Below, in pieces: positions 49,306 to 59,614 of a stretch of 64,000 nt of DNA. The translations under genes were made by a program, and so were the position numbers. The notes below the pieces were generated by a model. It was not told the origin of the DNA, did no database searches, and was given only the letters and a program-made list of their open reading frames with translations. How positions within the stretch are numbered: position 1 is the first letter of the stretch; every line of letters starts with the position of its first letter. The DNA comes from Terricaulis silvestris (lineage in GTDB: Bacteria > Pseudomonadota > Alphaproteobacteria > Caulobacterales > Aquidulcibacteraceae), in assembly GCF_009792355.1 (NCBI RefSeq), contig NZ_CP047045.1, forward strand, positions 2,568,501 to 2,632,500, given 5' to 3'.

Positions 49306-51305
49306 GCCCGTGTCCCCGCTTCAAGCTGCGCCAGCCGCGCCGGCGGGCGGTTGGCAGTGTCACGCAGGAAAGCTTGGCGCAAGATCATGGCGGTGATCGG
49401 CGACGCGTCGAGCTGGTAGTTGAGGTGGCCGCCGTGCTCCATGACGACAGCGGCGGCGTAGCGCGGATTGTCGTAAGGCCCGAACGAAACGAACAGTGCG
49501 TGGTCGCGCAGACGCCACGGCAATTCTGAATCGTGGCGAACACCGCCGGCGCGCTCGGCCGCGGTAATGACACGCGCTTGCGCGGTGCCGGTTTTGCCGG
49601 CGATCTGGACCGGCGTGCAGCCTGGCGGCGCGCCCGCTGCGTCTATGATGACGCCATCCGGACGGCGAACGCATTGGATCATGTTGCCCGCGCGCGTGGC
49701 GGTGCCACCGCCTTCGTTGGCGACGCCGAACATGCCTTGGCGGATCGCAAGCAGATGCTCCGGCGATATGTCCGGCAAGATCGCTGGCGTGGGCGGATCA
49801 GTGACGCCGGGCGCTTCACGCACCAAGCGCGGCAGCACGGCGCGGCCATTGTTGGCGATGCGCGCCGCCATCGTCGCGAGCTGTAACGGCGTGACGACGA
49901 GCGAGCCTTGGCCGATGCCATAGTTCACGGTGAGGCCCGCGGTCCAGCGTTCGTGCCGGTTGGCTAGCCACCATTCCGGATCGGGCACCAGGCCGCGCTG
50001 AACGTTGGGCAGCGAGACATCGTGGGCGAGGCCGAAGCCGAACTCGCGCGCTGTGGTCGCGATACGTTCAGGGCCGGCGCGCAAGGCCGCTTGGTAGAAA
50101 AAGACGTCGCAGCTTTCCTTGATGGCGCGGTTCATGTTGATGCGGCCGTGGCCGCCGCGCTTCCAGCAATGGAAGTTGCGCCCGCCGAACGGGAAATAGC
50201 CCGGGCAGTTGATGTGCCAGTCGTCCTCGACGCCAGCTTGCTTGGCGGCGATGCCGACCATGAGCTTAAACGTCGAGCCCGGTGGATAGCCGCCGGAGAT
50301 GGCTTTGTTGAAGAGCGGCTTCTTCTCGTCCTCGTTCAAAACCGCGAACGGCGCTTGCGCGATGCCGTTGACGAATTGGTTGGGATCGAACGTCGGTGTC
50401 GACGCCATCACCAAGATGTCACCATTGAAGATGTCCATCACGACTGCGGAACCCGCCTGATCGCCGAAGCTCTGCATCGCTGTGCGCTGCAGTTCGTGAT
50501 CGATCGTGAGCACGACGCCCGAACCACGCACCGGCTCCCGACGTTCACTCTCGTCTTCGCCCTGCTCCACGCCGCGCGCGTTGACGATGACTTTGCGCCA
50601 GCCGGCTTCGCCATGCAGCACCGTTTCCATCGACGCTTCGAGGCCGGCCTTACCGACGCGCACATGGGGATTGCGCAAATACACCGAGCGACTCTGGCCG
50701 CCGACAGGATCTTCCTCGATCGCCCGCTCGAGATCGTGTTGCGTCGGCTTCTGCACGTAACCTATCGGGTGCGCGTACACGACATCGAACGGATAGGCGC
50801 GAACGTCAGCGGAATTGGCGACGATGCCGCGCAGTTCAGGCAAGCGCACGTTGATGGCGTTGAACTCTTCCCACGTCAGCCCTTCTTTCAGAGGCTGGGG
50901 CTCGTAGCGTGAACCGCTGCGCACGCGGATGATGGCGCGGCGCGCCCATTCGGCATTGAGCCCGAGAATCTGCGCGACACGCCCGACCACGTCCTCCATG
51001 TCTTCGACGTCATTTTGAATGACGGAAACTTGGTAATCCTTGCTGGTTTGCGCCAGCACGACACCAAAGCGGTCGTAGATGACGCCGCGCGGCGGTGCGA
51101 TGATGCGGGTGTCGAAGCGGTTGTCGTCGGCGGCGGCGGTGTATTCGCGGCTGATCAGGTTGGTGGCCTGCAGCTGCGCCATACGAAACAGGATCGCGCC
51201 CATCACGCCGGCGCCGACGAAGCTCATCAAAGCGGCGCGGCGCGTGAAGATCACGTTGGAGTCGCGTTTCGGAAGCGTCGAGCCGACGCGCTTGCCGCGA
51301 CTCAT
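49302..51305 (-). CDS. mrdA: Penicillin-binding protein 2
   Basis: This 667-residue elongasome transpeptidase starts at ATG 51305 (MSRGKRVGSTLPKRDSNVIF). It has an N-terminal membrane anchor (ALMSFVGAGVMGAILFRMAQ). The PBP dimerisation domain starts at RIIAPPRGVIYDRFG. Catalytic motifs are SxxK in YPPGSTFKLMVG, SxN-type SCD in AIKESCDVFFYQAA, and KTG in IAGKTGTAQ. The frame extension to 51494 lies inside mreD and is not real. It overlaps rodA and mreD by 4 nt each. Confidence 0.97.
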   Translation of the reverse strand: MSRGKRVGSTLPKRDSNVIFTRRAALMSFVGAGVMGAILFRMAQLQATNLISREYTAAADDNRFDTRIIAPPRGVIYDRFGVVLAQTSKDYQVSVIQNDVEDMEDVVGRVAQILGLNAEWARRAIIRVRSGSRYEPQPLKEGLTWEEFNAINVRLPELRGIVANSADVRAYPFDVVYAHPIGYVQKPTQHDLERAIEEDPVGGQSRSVYLRNPHVRVGKAGLEASMETVLHGEAGWRKVIVNARGVEQGEDESERREPVRGSGVVLTIDHELQRTAMQSFGDQAGSAVVMDIFNGDILVMASTPTFDPNQFVNGIAQAPFAVLNEDEKKPLFNKAISGGYPPGSTFKLMVGIAAKQAGVEDDWHINCPGYFPFGGRNFHCWKRGGHGRINMNRAIKESCDVFFYQAALRAGPERIATTAREFGFGLAHDVSLPNVQRGLVPDPEWWLANRHERWTAGLTVNYGIGQGSLVVTPLQLATMAARIANNGRAVLPRLVREAPGVTDPPTPAILPDISPEHLLAIRQGMFGVANEGGGTATRAGNMIQCVRRPDGVIIDAAGAPPGCTPVQIAGKTGTAQARVITAAERAGGVRHDSELPWRLRDHALFVSFGPYDNPRYAAAVVMEHGGHLNYQLDASPITAMILRQAFLRDTANRPPARLAQLEAGTRA

Positions 51306-51820
51306 CGCCGTGCTCCCGGTCGCTGGCTGGCGGAGGCGCTCATGTAGAGCGGGCGCACCAGCGGGAAGATAACGGCGGTGATGATCGCGGCTTCGGCGTA
51401 CGGCGCGACCGACACGTTGCGGCCAAGGCCGAGCGGCGCGACGAAGTATGCGATCCCAATGGTGATGAGCGCGGTGACGATGAATCCACCCCAAAGCGAC
51501 ACGAGGTTCGGCGCCGACATCGCGACAGCGGCGACGCGGCCAACGAGATAGGCGGAGAGATAAAGCACCACGAACAGGCCGTACGGTCCGCCTGCGAGTT
51601 GATCATGCAGCAGGCCGAGAAACGCCAGCGTGATCGGCGCGCGCCAGCCGCTTTCGTCTTCAGCGGCCCAGCCATAGGCGGCCCACAGCACAGCGAGCGG
51701 CAACGGCGGTTGCGCGAACACCGGGCCGAGCGGGAGCGCCGGCAGAATCACGCTCAGCACCGCGAACGCGAAGCCCCAAGCGCGCAGCGTGTCGCGGCTT
51801 GGAATGCGGAGCGCGTTCAT
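51302..51820 (-). CDS. mreD: Rod-shape protein MreD
   Basis: This 172-residue membrane protein with about five helices has the MreD pattern: LSVILPALPLGPVFAQPPLP, APITLAFLGLLHDQLAGGPY and GLFVVLYLSAYLVGR. MreD links MreB/MreC to the synthases in the inner membrane. It overlaps mreC and mrdA by 4 nt on either side. The divergence typical of this family makes exact residues less informative, but the operon position is decisive. Confidence 0.92.
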   Translation of the reverse strand: MNALRIPSRDTLRAWGFAFAVLSVILPALPLGPVFAQPPLPLAVLWAAYGWAAEDESGWRAPITLAFLGLLHDQLAGGPYGLFVVLYLSAYLVGRVAAVAMSAPNLVSLWGGFIVTALITIGIAYFVAPLGLGRNVSVAPYAEAAIITAVIFPLVRPLYMSASASQRPGARR

Positions 51821-52947
51821 TGTTGCGGCGCCGCGGGCGGCGCTTCCGGTTGTGGTTGCGGCGGCGCGGCTTCGGCCGGCGCGGGAGAGATCGTCGGCGT
51901 TGCGGCGGCGTCCTGCGCGGCGACGCGGCGCGGACGCGGTACCGGCGGCGCAGTTGGCGCGGTGGGCGGCGGCGCGACGGTTTCGCGGCCGATGGCGGAG
52001 ACGGACGACGATGCCCCAAGCGGCGGACCTTCGTCCGCGACCGGCGCGTCCTCCGGGCGATCAATGCCGACGAACGGCAGGATGCGCACGAAATCGATCG
52101 GACGTTGCGAGGCGGCGAGCGCGACGCGCCATTGGCCGTCGCCGCTCGATCGCGCAATGCCGACCGGGATGCCGCGCGGGTAGAGGCCGCCGTCGCCCGA
52201 CGTGACCACGCGCTCGCCTTCACGCAGGCTTTGCGCGCCGACGATGTAATCCAAGCGCGGCGCCTGCATCTGGAACGGGTGGGTATAGAGATCGGGCGGA
52301 CGTGTCGCCTGCCCTGCCAGCACGGCGCGCACGCGAGACGCATCGCCCATTACCGGGATGCGCGAATTGTAGTCGTCCAGCATCAGCACGCGCGCCGAGC
52401 GGCGGCCGACTGAGACCACGCGGCCGATCAAGCCGTTCTCGTTCACGGCGATGTAGCCGACGCGGACGCCGTGATCGCTGCCGGCGTTGGCAACTAGCGT
52501 GCGCGTGAACGGTCCGCCGCTATCGAGCACGAGTTGCGCGGCGATTGAGTCATCGATGTCGGCGCCTTCGCCAAAGCGATCCGCCGGCATGCGGAGCAAT
52601 TGTTCGTAGCGCGCGTTGCGCTCGGCAAGACGCTCGGCCAGTTCGCGCCAGGCTTGGAGTTCGCGGTTTTCGCGCTCGAGCTCTTCGATCCGGGACGTCG
52701 CTGTCCACATGCCGCCGAGACGTGAGAACAGATCTTCGCCGGCGCGCGCTGGACCGGTCGCAACGCGACCAGCCGCACCAGCTGCGCCATCTCCGGCTTG
52801 TTGCGCGGCTTGGCTGACGGTGTTGTTGTTGGCTTGGACGGCGACCAGGATCACGGCGCCGATAGCGAGCGCGATGCCCAGCATCACGCCTGGCGGGATG
52901 CGTCTGCCCGCACCTGCTCGCCGCACACCGCTTCTGCGCCTGGCCAT
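51817..52947 (-). CDS. mreC: Rod-shape protein MreC
   Basis: This 376-residue bitopic protein has an N-terminal membrane helix (GVMLGIALAIGAVILVAVQA), a coiled coil (TSRIEELERENRELQAWREL), and the beta-barrel domain (AQLVLDSGGPFTRTLVANAG; NENGLIGRVVSVGRRSARVL; TSGDGGLYPRGIPVG). The last ~75 residues are a Pro/Ala/Gln-rich tail (PAPAEAAPPQPQPEAPPAAP), as in other alphaproteobacteria. It bridges MreB in the cytoplasm and PBP2 in the periplasm. The stop overlaps mreD by 4 nt; mreB ends 22 bp upstream. Confidence 0.95.
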   Translation of the reverse strand: MARRRSGVRRAGAGRRIPPGVMLGIALAIGAVILVAVQANNNTVSQAAQQAGDGAAGAAGRVATGPARAGEDLFSRLGGMWTATSRIEELERENRELQAWRELAERLAERNARYEQLLRMPADRFGEGADIDDSIAAQLVLDSGGPFTRTLVANAGSDHGVRVGYIAVNENGLIGRVVSVGRRSARVLMLDDYNSRIPVMGDASRVRAVLAGQATRPPDLYTHPFQMQAPRLDYIVGAQSLREGERVVTSGDGGLYPRGIPVGIARSSGDGQWRVALAASQRPIDFVRILPFVGIDRPEDAPVADEGPPLGASSSVSAIGRETVAPPPTAPTAPPVPRPRRVAAQDAAATPTISPAPAEAAPPQPQPEAPPAAPQQ

Positions 52948-52969
52948 GACCGCCCTTCGTTAGCCGCGC

Positions 52970-54391
<1,422 letters not shown>

Positions 54392-55936
54392 TTGATCTCC
54401 AGGGCGTTAAGGTTTGTAGCGGCTGCGCTTTTTCTGGCGCTGGCGGGCTCGGCGGCGGCGCAAACCAGCGTCGATGAAGCCGAGCGCGGCATCGTGCGTG
54501 TCGTCGTTATCCTCGAAAGCCCCGACGGCCGGATGCTCTACGGTTCGGGCTCGGGATTTTTGGTCGCGCCAAACCTGGTTGTAACCAATGCCCACGTGGT
54601 CGCGCCGGCGCGGCAACGGCCGGAATATGGCGTGGCCATTATACCGCCGGATGGCGACGGACTGCTCTCGGCGCGGATCATCCGATATTCGCCGCTGACC
54701 GAACTGGCGTTGCTGGAATTCAGCGGCGGGCCCGACATTCTGCCGCTAACGATTTCCACAGTCGAACCGCACGCCGGCGATGGCGTGGTGGCGCTGGGCT
54801 ACCCCGATGTGGACTACCAGGGCGCGAGCGGCGCCGACTTGCTGCGCCCTACCCCCGCTTCGCGCACGTCCGGCCAGATCGCATCGCTGCGCGATCGCGC
54901 GCCGACCGGCGACACGATCCCGACCATCAACCACCAAGCGGTGATTTCCTCCGGCTCTTCCGGCGGACCTTTGTTGGACGAGTGCGGACGCGTCATCGGT
55001 GTGAACGCCTGGCACGTCTCCGGCGCCGACACGCGCGAGACCCGCGGCGTCTCCACCCGCGCGGGCCAATTGCTGCAATTTCTCGATGAGGCCGGTGTCT
55101 CGCCGACCCTGAGCGACGAGCGGTGCCTCACCTTCACGGAGCGCGCAGAAGCCGAGCGCACCGCGACCATCAACGCGCTACAGACACAGAACGAAGAACT
55201 AGCGAACAAGCTCGAGACCGCCGATCGGCTGACTCGGATCGCGGTCGTCATCCTAATCGGCGGCACGTTGGCGCTGTTCGTAGCGGTGTGTGTGCTGGGC
55301 GCTGTGGTGCTGTCGCGCCGGCGCGGGCAGGCCAACGGCAATGGCCATGCCCAAGTGACAACGCCACATCACGACCCTGAGCCGTTCGAAGCGCCGCGAC
55401 GGCGAGTTGGCGTTGTCGCGATTGTCGGCGGCGCGGCTGTGGCGGCGATCCTGATCGTGGCGGCGGGTATCGCGCTGCTGCGTGCGCAAGCGGAGAGCCA
55501 ACCGGCGCAGGCGGAAATTCCCGAGGCGTTTAGCGGTTCAATTAGCTGTGCATTAGACCGCGAAGCCAGCGTCGGCTCTCAAGGCGTGTCCGACATGAGC
55601 TTCACCGCGTCGGGCAACCTCTGTGTCAACGAACGCACGCTCTATGCGCCAATCGAGGAAGGCCGCTTTCGACGCGCCATCGTGCTCGGCGAAGTACGCG
55701 CGATGGACATTCTAACCATCGATCCCGGCACCGGCGAATTCCGCCGCGAACGTTATCCGCTCGGCGACGAAGATTTCGCAGCGGCGACGCAGGCCGTTGA
55801 AGAAAGCGGCGCTGGCCGTGGTTGCAGTGGCGATGGCGCGGCGCCGGCTGTGTCGCGGCGCAACGAAACGTTGGCGCGGTTCGCGCAAGGCGAGCCGTCG
55901 CAGCGTCTGGTCTGGCATTGCGAAGCGCGAAACTAA
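54392..55936 (+). CDS. Membrane-anchored trypsin-like serine protease
   Basis: This 514-residue protein uses TTG 54392, preceded by AGGGCGGGG; GTG 54362 would add ten residues before an obvious signal peptide (ISRALRFVAAALFLALAGSA). A trypsin-like domain (~30-250) has His in VVTNAHVVAP and Ser in SSGSSGGPLL. The Asp position reads LTELALLEF, so Asp may be replaced by Glu. Two membrane helices follow (near 291-313 and 342-365), with a Gly/His-rich loop between, and a ~140-residue C-terminal domain with four Cys. The two-helix arrangement is odd. Its stop abuts the next, opposing gene. Confidence 0.8.
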   Translation: MISRALRFVAAALFLALAGSAAAQTSVDEAERGIVRVVVILESPDGRMLYGSGSGFLVAPNLVVTNAHVVAPARQRPEYGVAIIPPDGDGLLSARIIRYSPLTELALLEFSGGPDILPLTISTVEPHAGDGVVALGYPDVDYQGASGADLLRPTPASRTSGQIASLRDRAPTGDTIPTINHQAVISSGSSGGPLLDECGRVIGVNAWHVSGADTRETRGVSTRAGQLLQFLDEAGVSPTLSDERCLTFTERAEAERTATINALQTQNEELANKLETADRLTRIAVVILIGGTLALFVAVCVLGAVVLSRRRGQANGNGHAQVTTPHHDPEPFEAPRRRVGVVAIVGGAAVAAILIVAAGIALLRAQAESQPAQAEIPEAFSGSISCALDREASVGSQGVSDMSFTASGNLCVNERTLYAPIEEGRFRRAIVLGEVRAMDILTIDPGTGEFRRERYPLGDEDFAAATQAVEESGAGRGCSGDGAAPAVSRRNETLARFAQGEPSQRLVWHCEARN

Positions 55937-57253
55937 CTACTGCGCTGGCGCGGCCGGCTCATCGTAGCTGACGCGCCAAACGATATTCCCCACGTCATCC
56001 GCCACCAGCAACGCGCCGGTCTGATCCATGGCGACGCCGACCGGACGACCCTGCGCTTCGTTGCGCGCGTTCAGGAAGCCGGTGAGGAAATCTTGCGGCG
56101 CGCCGCTAGGGACGCCGTTTGAGAACGGCACGAAGACCACTTTGTAGCCGACGAGTTCGCTGCGGTTCCATGAGCCGTGCTGGCCGACGAAGGCGCCGCC
56201 CCAATAGCGCTCCGGAAAGCCATCGTAGTGATAGAAGTGTAAGCCAAGCGAAGCGGTATGGGCGCCCAGCGCATAGTCTGGCGTAAGCGCGGTCGCGACA
56301 AGTTCTGGCCGCTGCGGGGTGACACGTTCGTCGATGGTGCGGCCCCAGTACGAGAACGGCCAACCGTAAAAGCCGCCGTCGCGCACGCTGGTGATGTAGT
56401 CCGGCACAAGATTGTCGCCGAGCATGTCGCGTTCATTGACCGCCACCCAAAGCGCATTGGCGTCGCCACCCGACCAGCCCATGCCGACTGGGTTGCGCAA
56501 GCCGGACGCAAAGATGCGGGCATTTTCGCCGTCGGGATCGAATTCCCAGATCGCGGCGCGCCCCTCCTCCGCTTCGATGCCATTATCTGCGATGTTGGAG
56601 GATGAGCCCACGGAAACGTAGAGCTTCGTGCCGGCTTCGTTGGCGATGAGATTGCGCGTCCAATGTCCGTTGTCGCCGTCGCGATGCGGCAGGCGCAAGA
56701 TGATCTCGCCCTGACCAGGGACGCGCACGGCGTCAGTGGTGTAGCGGAAGCGCACAACGGAATCGGTGTTGGCGACGTAGAAATAATCGCCCACCAGCAC
56801 CATGCCGAGCGGTTGGTTCAAATTTTCTGCGAAGGCGTGACGCGCATCGACGTCGCCATCACCGTCAGAGTCGCGCAGCAATGTGATGCGATCAGCGCTT
56901 TCGTGCAGCGCTCCGGCGCTGCGTTGCACGCTGTTGCGGATCCAGCCCATGAGGCCACCGCCTTGCTGGGGCTCCGTTGCACTTTCAGCGACGAGCACAT
57001 CGCCGTTCGGCAGCACATATATCCATCGTGGATGGTCGAGCCCCTCTACAAAGCGCGTGACTGTGAAGCCCGCCGGGGCGGTGGGCGCAGCGCCCTCAGG
57101 CCACGACGTTGCGTGCGCTGTGTTGATCGTCGGCAAGCCGCCTTGCGGCGCTGGTAGCGTTGGTTCTTCTCCGTAGCTTCCCGCGGGCGACGGCGCGCGG
57201 CCGCAACCAGAAAGCGCAAGGAGCGCGCACGCAAGCACCAGCCCCAGTCTCAT
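55937..57253 (-). CDS. Sorbosone-dehydrogenase-like lipoprotein (beta-propeller)
   Basis: This 438-residue protein has lipobox LLALSGC. The body is a six-bladed propeller of the L-sorbosone/PQQ-glucose dehydrogenase type: FVEGLDHPRWIYVLPNGDVL, AFAENLNQPLGMVLVGDYFY, HWTRNLIANEAGTKLYVSVG, IFASGLRNPVGMGW and GHQ-like AFVGQHGSWNRSELVGYKVV. An acidic DSDGDGDVDA loop may bind calcium. PQQ use is typical of the family but not provable from sequence, and PQQ biosynthesis genes are not in this window. Likely periplasmic and lipid-anchored. Confidence 0.88.
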   Translation of the reverse strand: MRLGLVLACALLALSGCGRAPSPAGSYGEEPTLPAPQGGLPTINTAHATSWPEGAAPTAPAGFTVTRFVEGLDHPRWIYVLPNGDVLVAESATEPQQGGGLMGWIRNSVQRSAGALHESADRITLLRDSDGDGDVDARHAFAENLNQPLGMVLVGDYFYVANTDSVVRFRYTTDAVRVPGQGEIILRLPHRDGDNGHWTRNLIANEAGTKLYVSVGSSSNIADNGIEAEEGRAAIWEFDPDGENARIFASGLRNPVGMGWSGGDANALWVAVNERDMLGDNLVPDYITSVRDGGFYGWPFSYWGRTIDERVTPQRPELVATALTPDYALGAHTASLGLHFYHYDGFPERYWGGAFVGQHGSWNRSELVGYKVVFVPFSNGVPSGAPQDFLTGFLNARNEAQGRPVGVAMDQTGALLVADDVGNIVWRVSYDEPAAPAQ

Positions 57254-57330
57254 GACTTGGGAACATACGCTTCAATATTTGGACGGGCTAATTCTTATTG
57301 GCGTTGCCAAGATAAATCGGCGTTTCGCCT

Positions 57331-58101
57331 TTACGCTTCGTCAGCTTCGACTTGGTTTTGCTCACGCCGCAACCAGCGCCGCACAATCACAACGACCAGC
57401 AGCCACAGCCCGACGGCAAGCACGCCCATCACGAGCGCGGCGAGGAATTCGCCCTGCAACGCGTCCATGATGCTATCGCCGGCGAACGCGATGATGACGG
57501 TCTTCGGCAGCACGCCAATCGCGAGGCCACACAAGTAAGCCCAGAAATTCACCCGCGCGGCGCCGAACGCCATGTTGACGACCACAAACGGTGCCGTCGG
57601 TACGAAACGGACAATGAGGCTGGCGAGAAAACCGTTCTTGCCCATGAAGCGCGTGAAGCGCCCGCCCGTGGCGCCGCCGAAGCGTTTCTGTGTCTGCGCG
57701 CTGGCGAGACGGCCGGTGGAGTACGTGGCCGCGCCAGAGACGATGGTGGCGAGCCAGGCGTTCCAAAAACCGAGCTCTGGGCCAAAGGCGACCACGCAAG
57801 CGCCGATCAGGACAATCTGCGGCGCGCCGACATACGCCGTGAGCGTGAAGACGACGATGGCGGCCACTAGGCCCCAATGGCCGCGGCGCGCCTCGCCCAA
57901 TGTGCCGTCTATGAACGCTTCGACTTCCTCGGCGAAATAGAAGCGACCAATGATGAGGATGGCGAGCGCAACCAGGGCCATGACGATCGAAATCGCCACC
58001 GCGCGCCAGGCGCGGGAGTCCATGTTGTTGGCAAACTCGGAGAGCTTGTCGAACACGCTTTTCGGCGGTTGCGGCGGCTCAGAGGGCGCGTGGGTACTCA
58101 T
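57331..58101 (-). CDS. TVP38/TMEM64 family (DedA-like) membrane protein
   Basis: This 256-residue protein has about six helices. The SNARE-associated/DedA signature is visible: FTLTAYVGAPQIVLIGACVV, GFWNAWLATIVSGAATYSTG and FVPTAPFVVVNMAFGAARVN. These proteins are linked to lipid scrambling and membrane homeostasis. N- and C-terminal tails are charged. It follows the sorbosone-like gene with a 77-bp gap on its downstream side. Length is normal. Confidence 0.88.
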   Translation of the reverse strand: MSTHAPSEPPQPPKSVFDKLSEFANNMDSRAWRAVAISIVMALVALAILIIGRFYFAEEVEAFIDGTLGEARRGHWGLVAAIVVFTLTAYVGAPQIVLIGACVVAFGPELGFWNAWLATIVSGAATYSTGRLASAQTQKRFGGATGGRFTRFMGKNGFLASLIVRFVPTAPFVVVNMAFGAARVNFWAYLCGLAIGVLPKTVIIAFAGDSIMDALQGEFLAALVMGVLAVGLWLLVVVIVRRWLRREQNQVEADEA

Positions 58102-58142
58102 TCGTCCCGGCTGTCGCGCGCCGGGGCGGGCGGGTCAAGCGA

Positions 58143-58580
58143 TCAAGCCTGCTGCGGGCGTTTGCCGAGGATGGCCGATAGGTCGAAAGCGCGGCTCGCT
58201 GCTGCGTTCCGTTTTGCCCGGGCCGCGCCTTTGGCCTGCGGAATCTCCATGTCGTTCATGCGCGGCTTGAGGCCACGGATGAGGTCTTCCTCGATGCGAC
58301 GGCGATCCACTTCGTCGCGGATCGGCCCAAGGACGTAGCGCTCGGTGGCGCCGTAATACCAGAACGCGCGCGGCCACTTTTCGTGGCCCATTAGGCGCGA
58401 GCGCAATTCGTGCGCCTTGCCGACATAGAGCGGCTCCATCAGGAAACCGAAACGCCGGCGGACAAACACGTAGATGCCGCCAACACCTTGCGGCGGCAGA
58501 CCCTGCTTGGTCAGAACGCATTTGAAACGATAGCGCCGGCCGCTCGCGCCGCGCCAGGAATGCGATCCGAAGAAAAACAT
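58143..58580 (-). CDS. GIY-YIG-like nuclease family protein
   Basis: This 145-residue protein starts at ATG 58580 (MFFFGSHSWRGASGRRYRFK). It has GIY-YIG elements: GGIYVFVRRRFG (GIY), MEPLYVGKAHELRSRLMGH (YVG...R), and the downstream Glu-containing RRRIEEDLIRGLKPRMND (E...KPxxN). The pattern is closer to a classic GIY-YIG enzyme than the gene at 676-1026. A basic C-terminal tail (ARAKRNAAASRAFD) may bind nucleic acid. It is divergent from the oxygenase gene at 58675; the longer frame to 58721 crosses that promoter. Confidence 0.75.
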   Translation of the reverse strand: MFFFGSHSWRGASGRRYRFKCVLTKQGLPPQGVGGIYVFVRRRFGFLMEPLYVGKAHELRSRLMGHEKWPRAFWYYGATERYVLGPIRDEVDRRRIEEDLIRGLKPRMNDMEIPQAKGAARAKRNAAASRAFDLSAILGKRPQQA

Positions 58581-58674
58581 GTGCGACTCCCTGAGCGTCC
58601 AGGCTCGACTGGAAATCGTAAACGCCACGTTAAGACATTGCGTCCGGTTCGCGGCGGCGCGATGCTTCGACTCG

Positions 58675-59613
58675 ATGGCCCCGGACGCCCTCCCCGCCCT
58701 GTCGATGAAGGATCGCCGCACCGATCCCGACGGCTTCGCGCGCGCGATGGGCGAGAGCTATGCGCGCTACGGCTTCGCGATCGTGCGCGATCACGGACTC
58801 GACGCGGACCTGATCGCGCGAGCGCTTGATGCGACGAAAGCGTTCTTCGCTATGCCTGAAGAAGTGAAGCGACGCTCTCACGTGAAGGGCGGCGCCGGGC
58901 AACGCGGCTATGTGCCGTTCGGCATGGAAGCGGCGAAGGGCGCGGCGAAGGTTGATCTGAAAGAATTTTGGCACGTTGGCCGCGAGCTACCGGAAGGGCA
59001 CCGTTACCGACCGCACATGCCGCACAATCTCTGGCCGAGCGAAGCGCCGGGGTTTCGGCGCGACGTTTACGGACTTTACGATGCGCTAGATCGGTTGGGC
59101 CAAGAGCTGCTGGTCTCAATCGCGCTTTTCTTGAATTTGCCGACAAACGCTTTCGCCAACGCGACGCGCGACGGCAACTCGGTGCTGCGCCTGCTGCACT
59201 ATCCGCCGACGCCGCCAAACCCGGACGGTGTCCGCGCGGAAGCACACGAGGACATCAACACGATCACGCTGCTATTGGGCGCGGAGGAAGCTGGGTTGCA
59301 GCTGCTGACGCGTGAGGGTCAGTGGCTCGATGTGAACCCGCCGGACGGTGCGCTGGTGGTGAACATCGGCGACATGCTGCAGCGGCTGACCAACCACGTG
59401 CTGCCGTCCACCTCGCATCGCGTCGTCAATCCGGCGCCGGAGCGCGCTCACCTGCCGCGCTATTCGATCCCGTTCTTCCTGCACTTCGCGCCAGATTTCC
59501 TGATCGAGACGCTGCCGAGTTGCGTCACGCCGGACAACCCGAACCGCTATCCCGAACCGATCACCGCTCAGGATTTCCTGTACGAACGCTTGCGGGAAAT
59601 CCGCTTGGCGTAA
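58675..59613 (+). CDS. 2-oxoglutarate/Fe(II) oxygenase, isopenicillin-N-synthase family
   Basis: This 312-residue protein uses ATG 58675 (MAPDALPALSMKDR). The N-terminal DIOX part is ARYGFAIVRDHGLDADLIAR and the middle GYVPFGMEAAKGAAKVDLKE. The iron triad is His-x-Asp in EAHEDINTITLLL and a distal His in TSHRVVNP. The RxS motif for 2-oxoglutarate is RYSIPFFLH. It should hydroxylate or desaturate a small molecule; the substrate is not predictable. The start is uncertain as no strong ribosome site precedes it. Confidence 0.9.
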   Translation: MAPDALPALSMKDRRTDPDGFARAMGESYARYGFAIVRDHGLDADLIARALDATKAFFAMPEEVKRRSHVKGGAGQRGYVPFGMEAAKGAAKVDLKEFWHVGRELPEGHRYRPHMPHNLWPSEAPGFRRDVYGLYDALDRLGQELLVSIALFLNLPTNAFANATRDGNSVLRLLHYPPTPPNPDGVRAEAHEDINTITLLLGAEEAGLQLLTREGQWLDVNPPDGALVVNIGDMLQRLTNHVLPSTSHRVVNPAPERAHLPRYSIPFFLHFAPDFLIETLPSCVTPDNPNRYPEPITAQDFLYERLREIRLA

Positions 59614-59614
59614 G

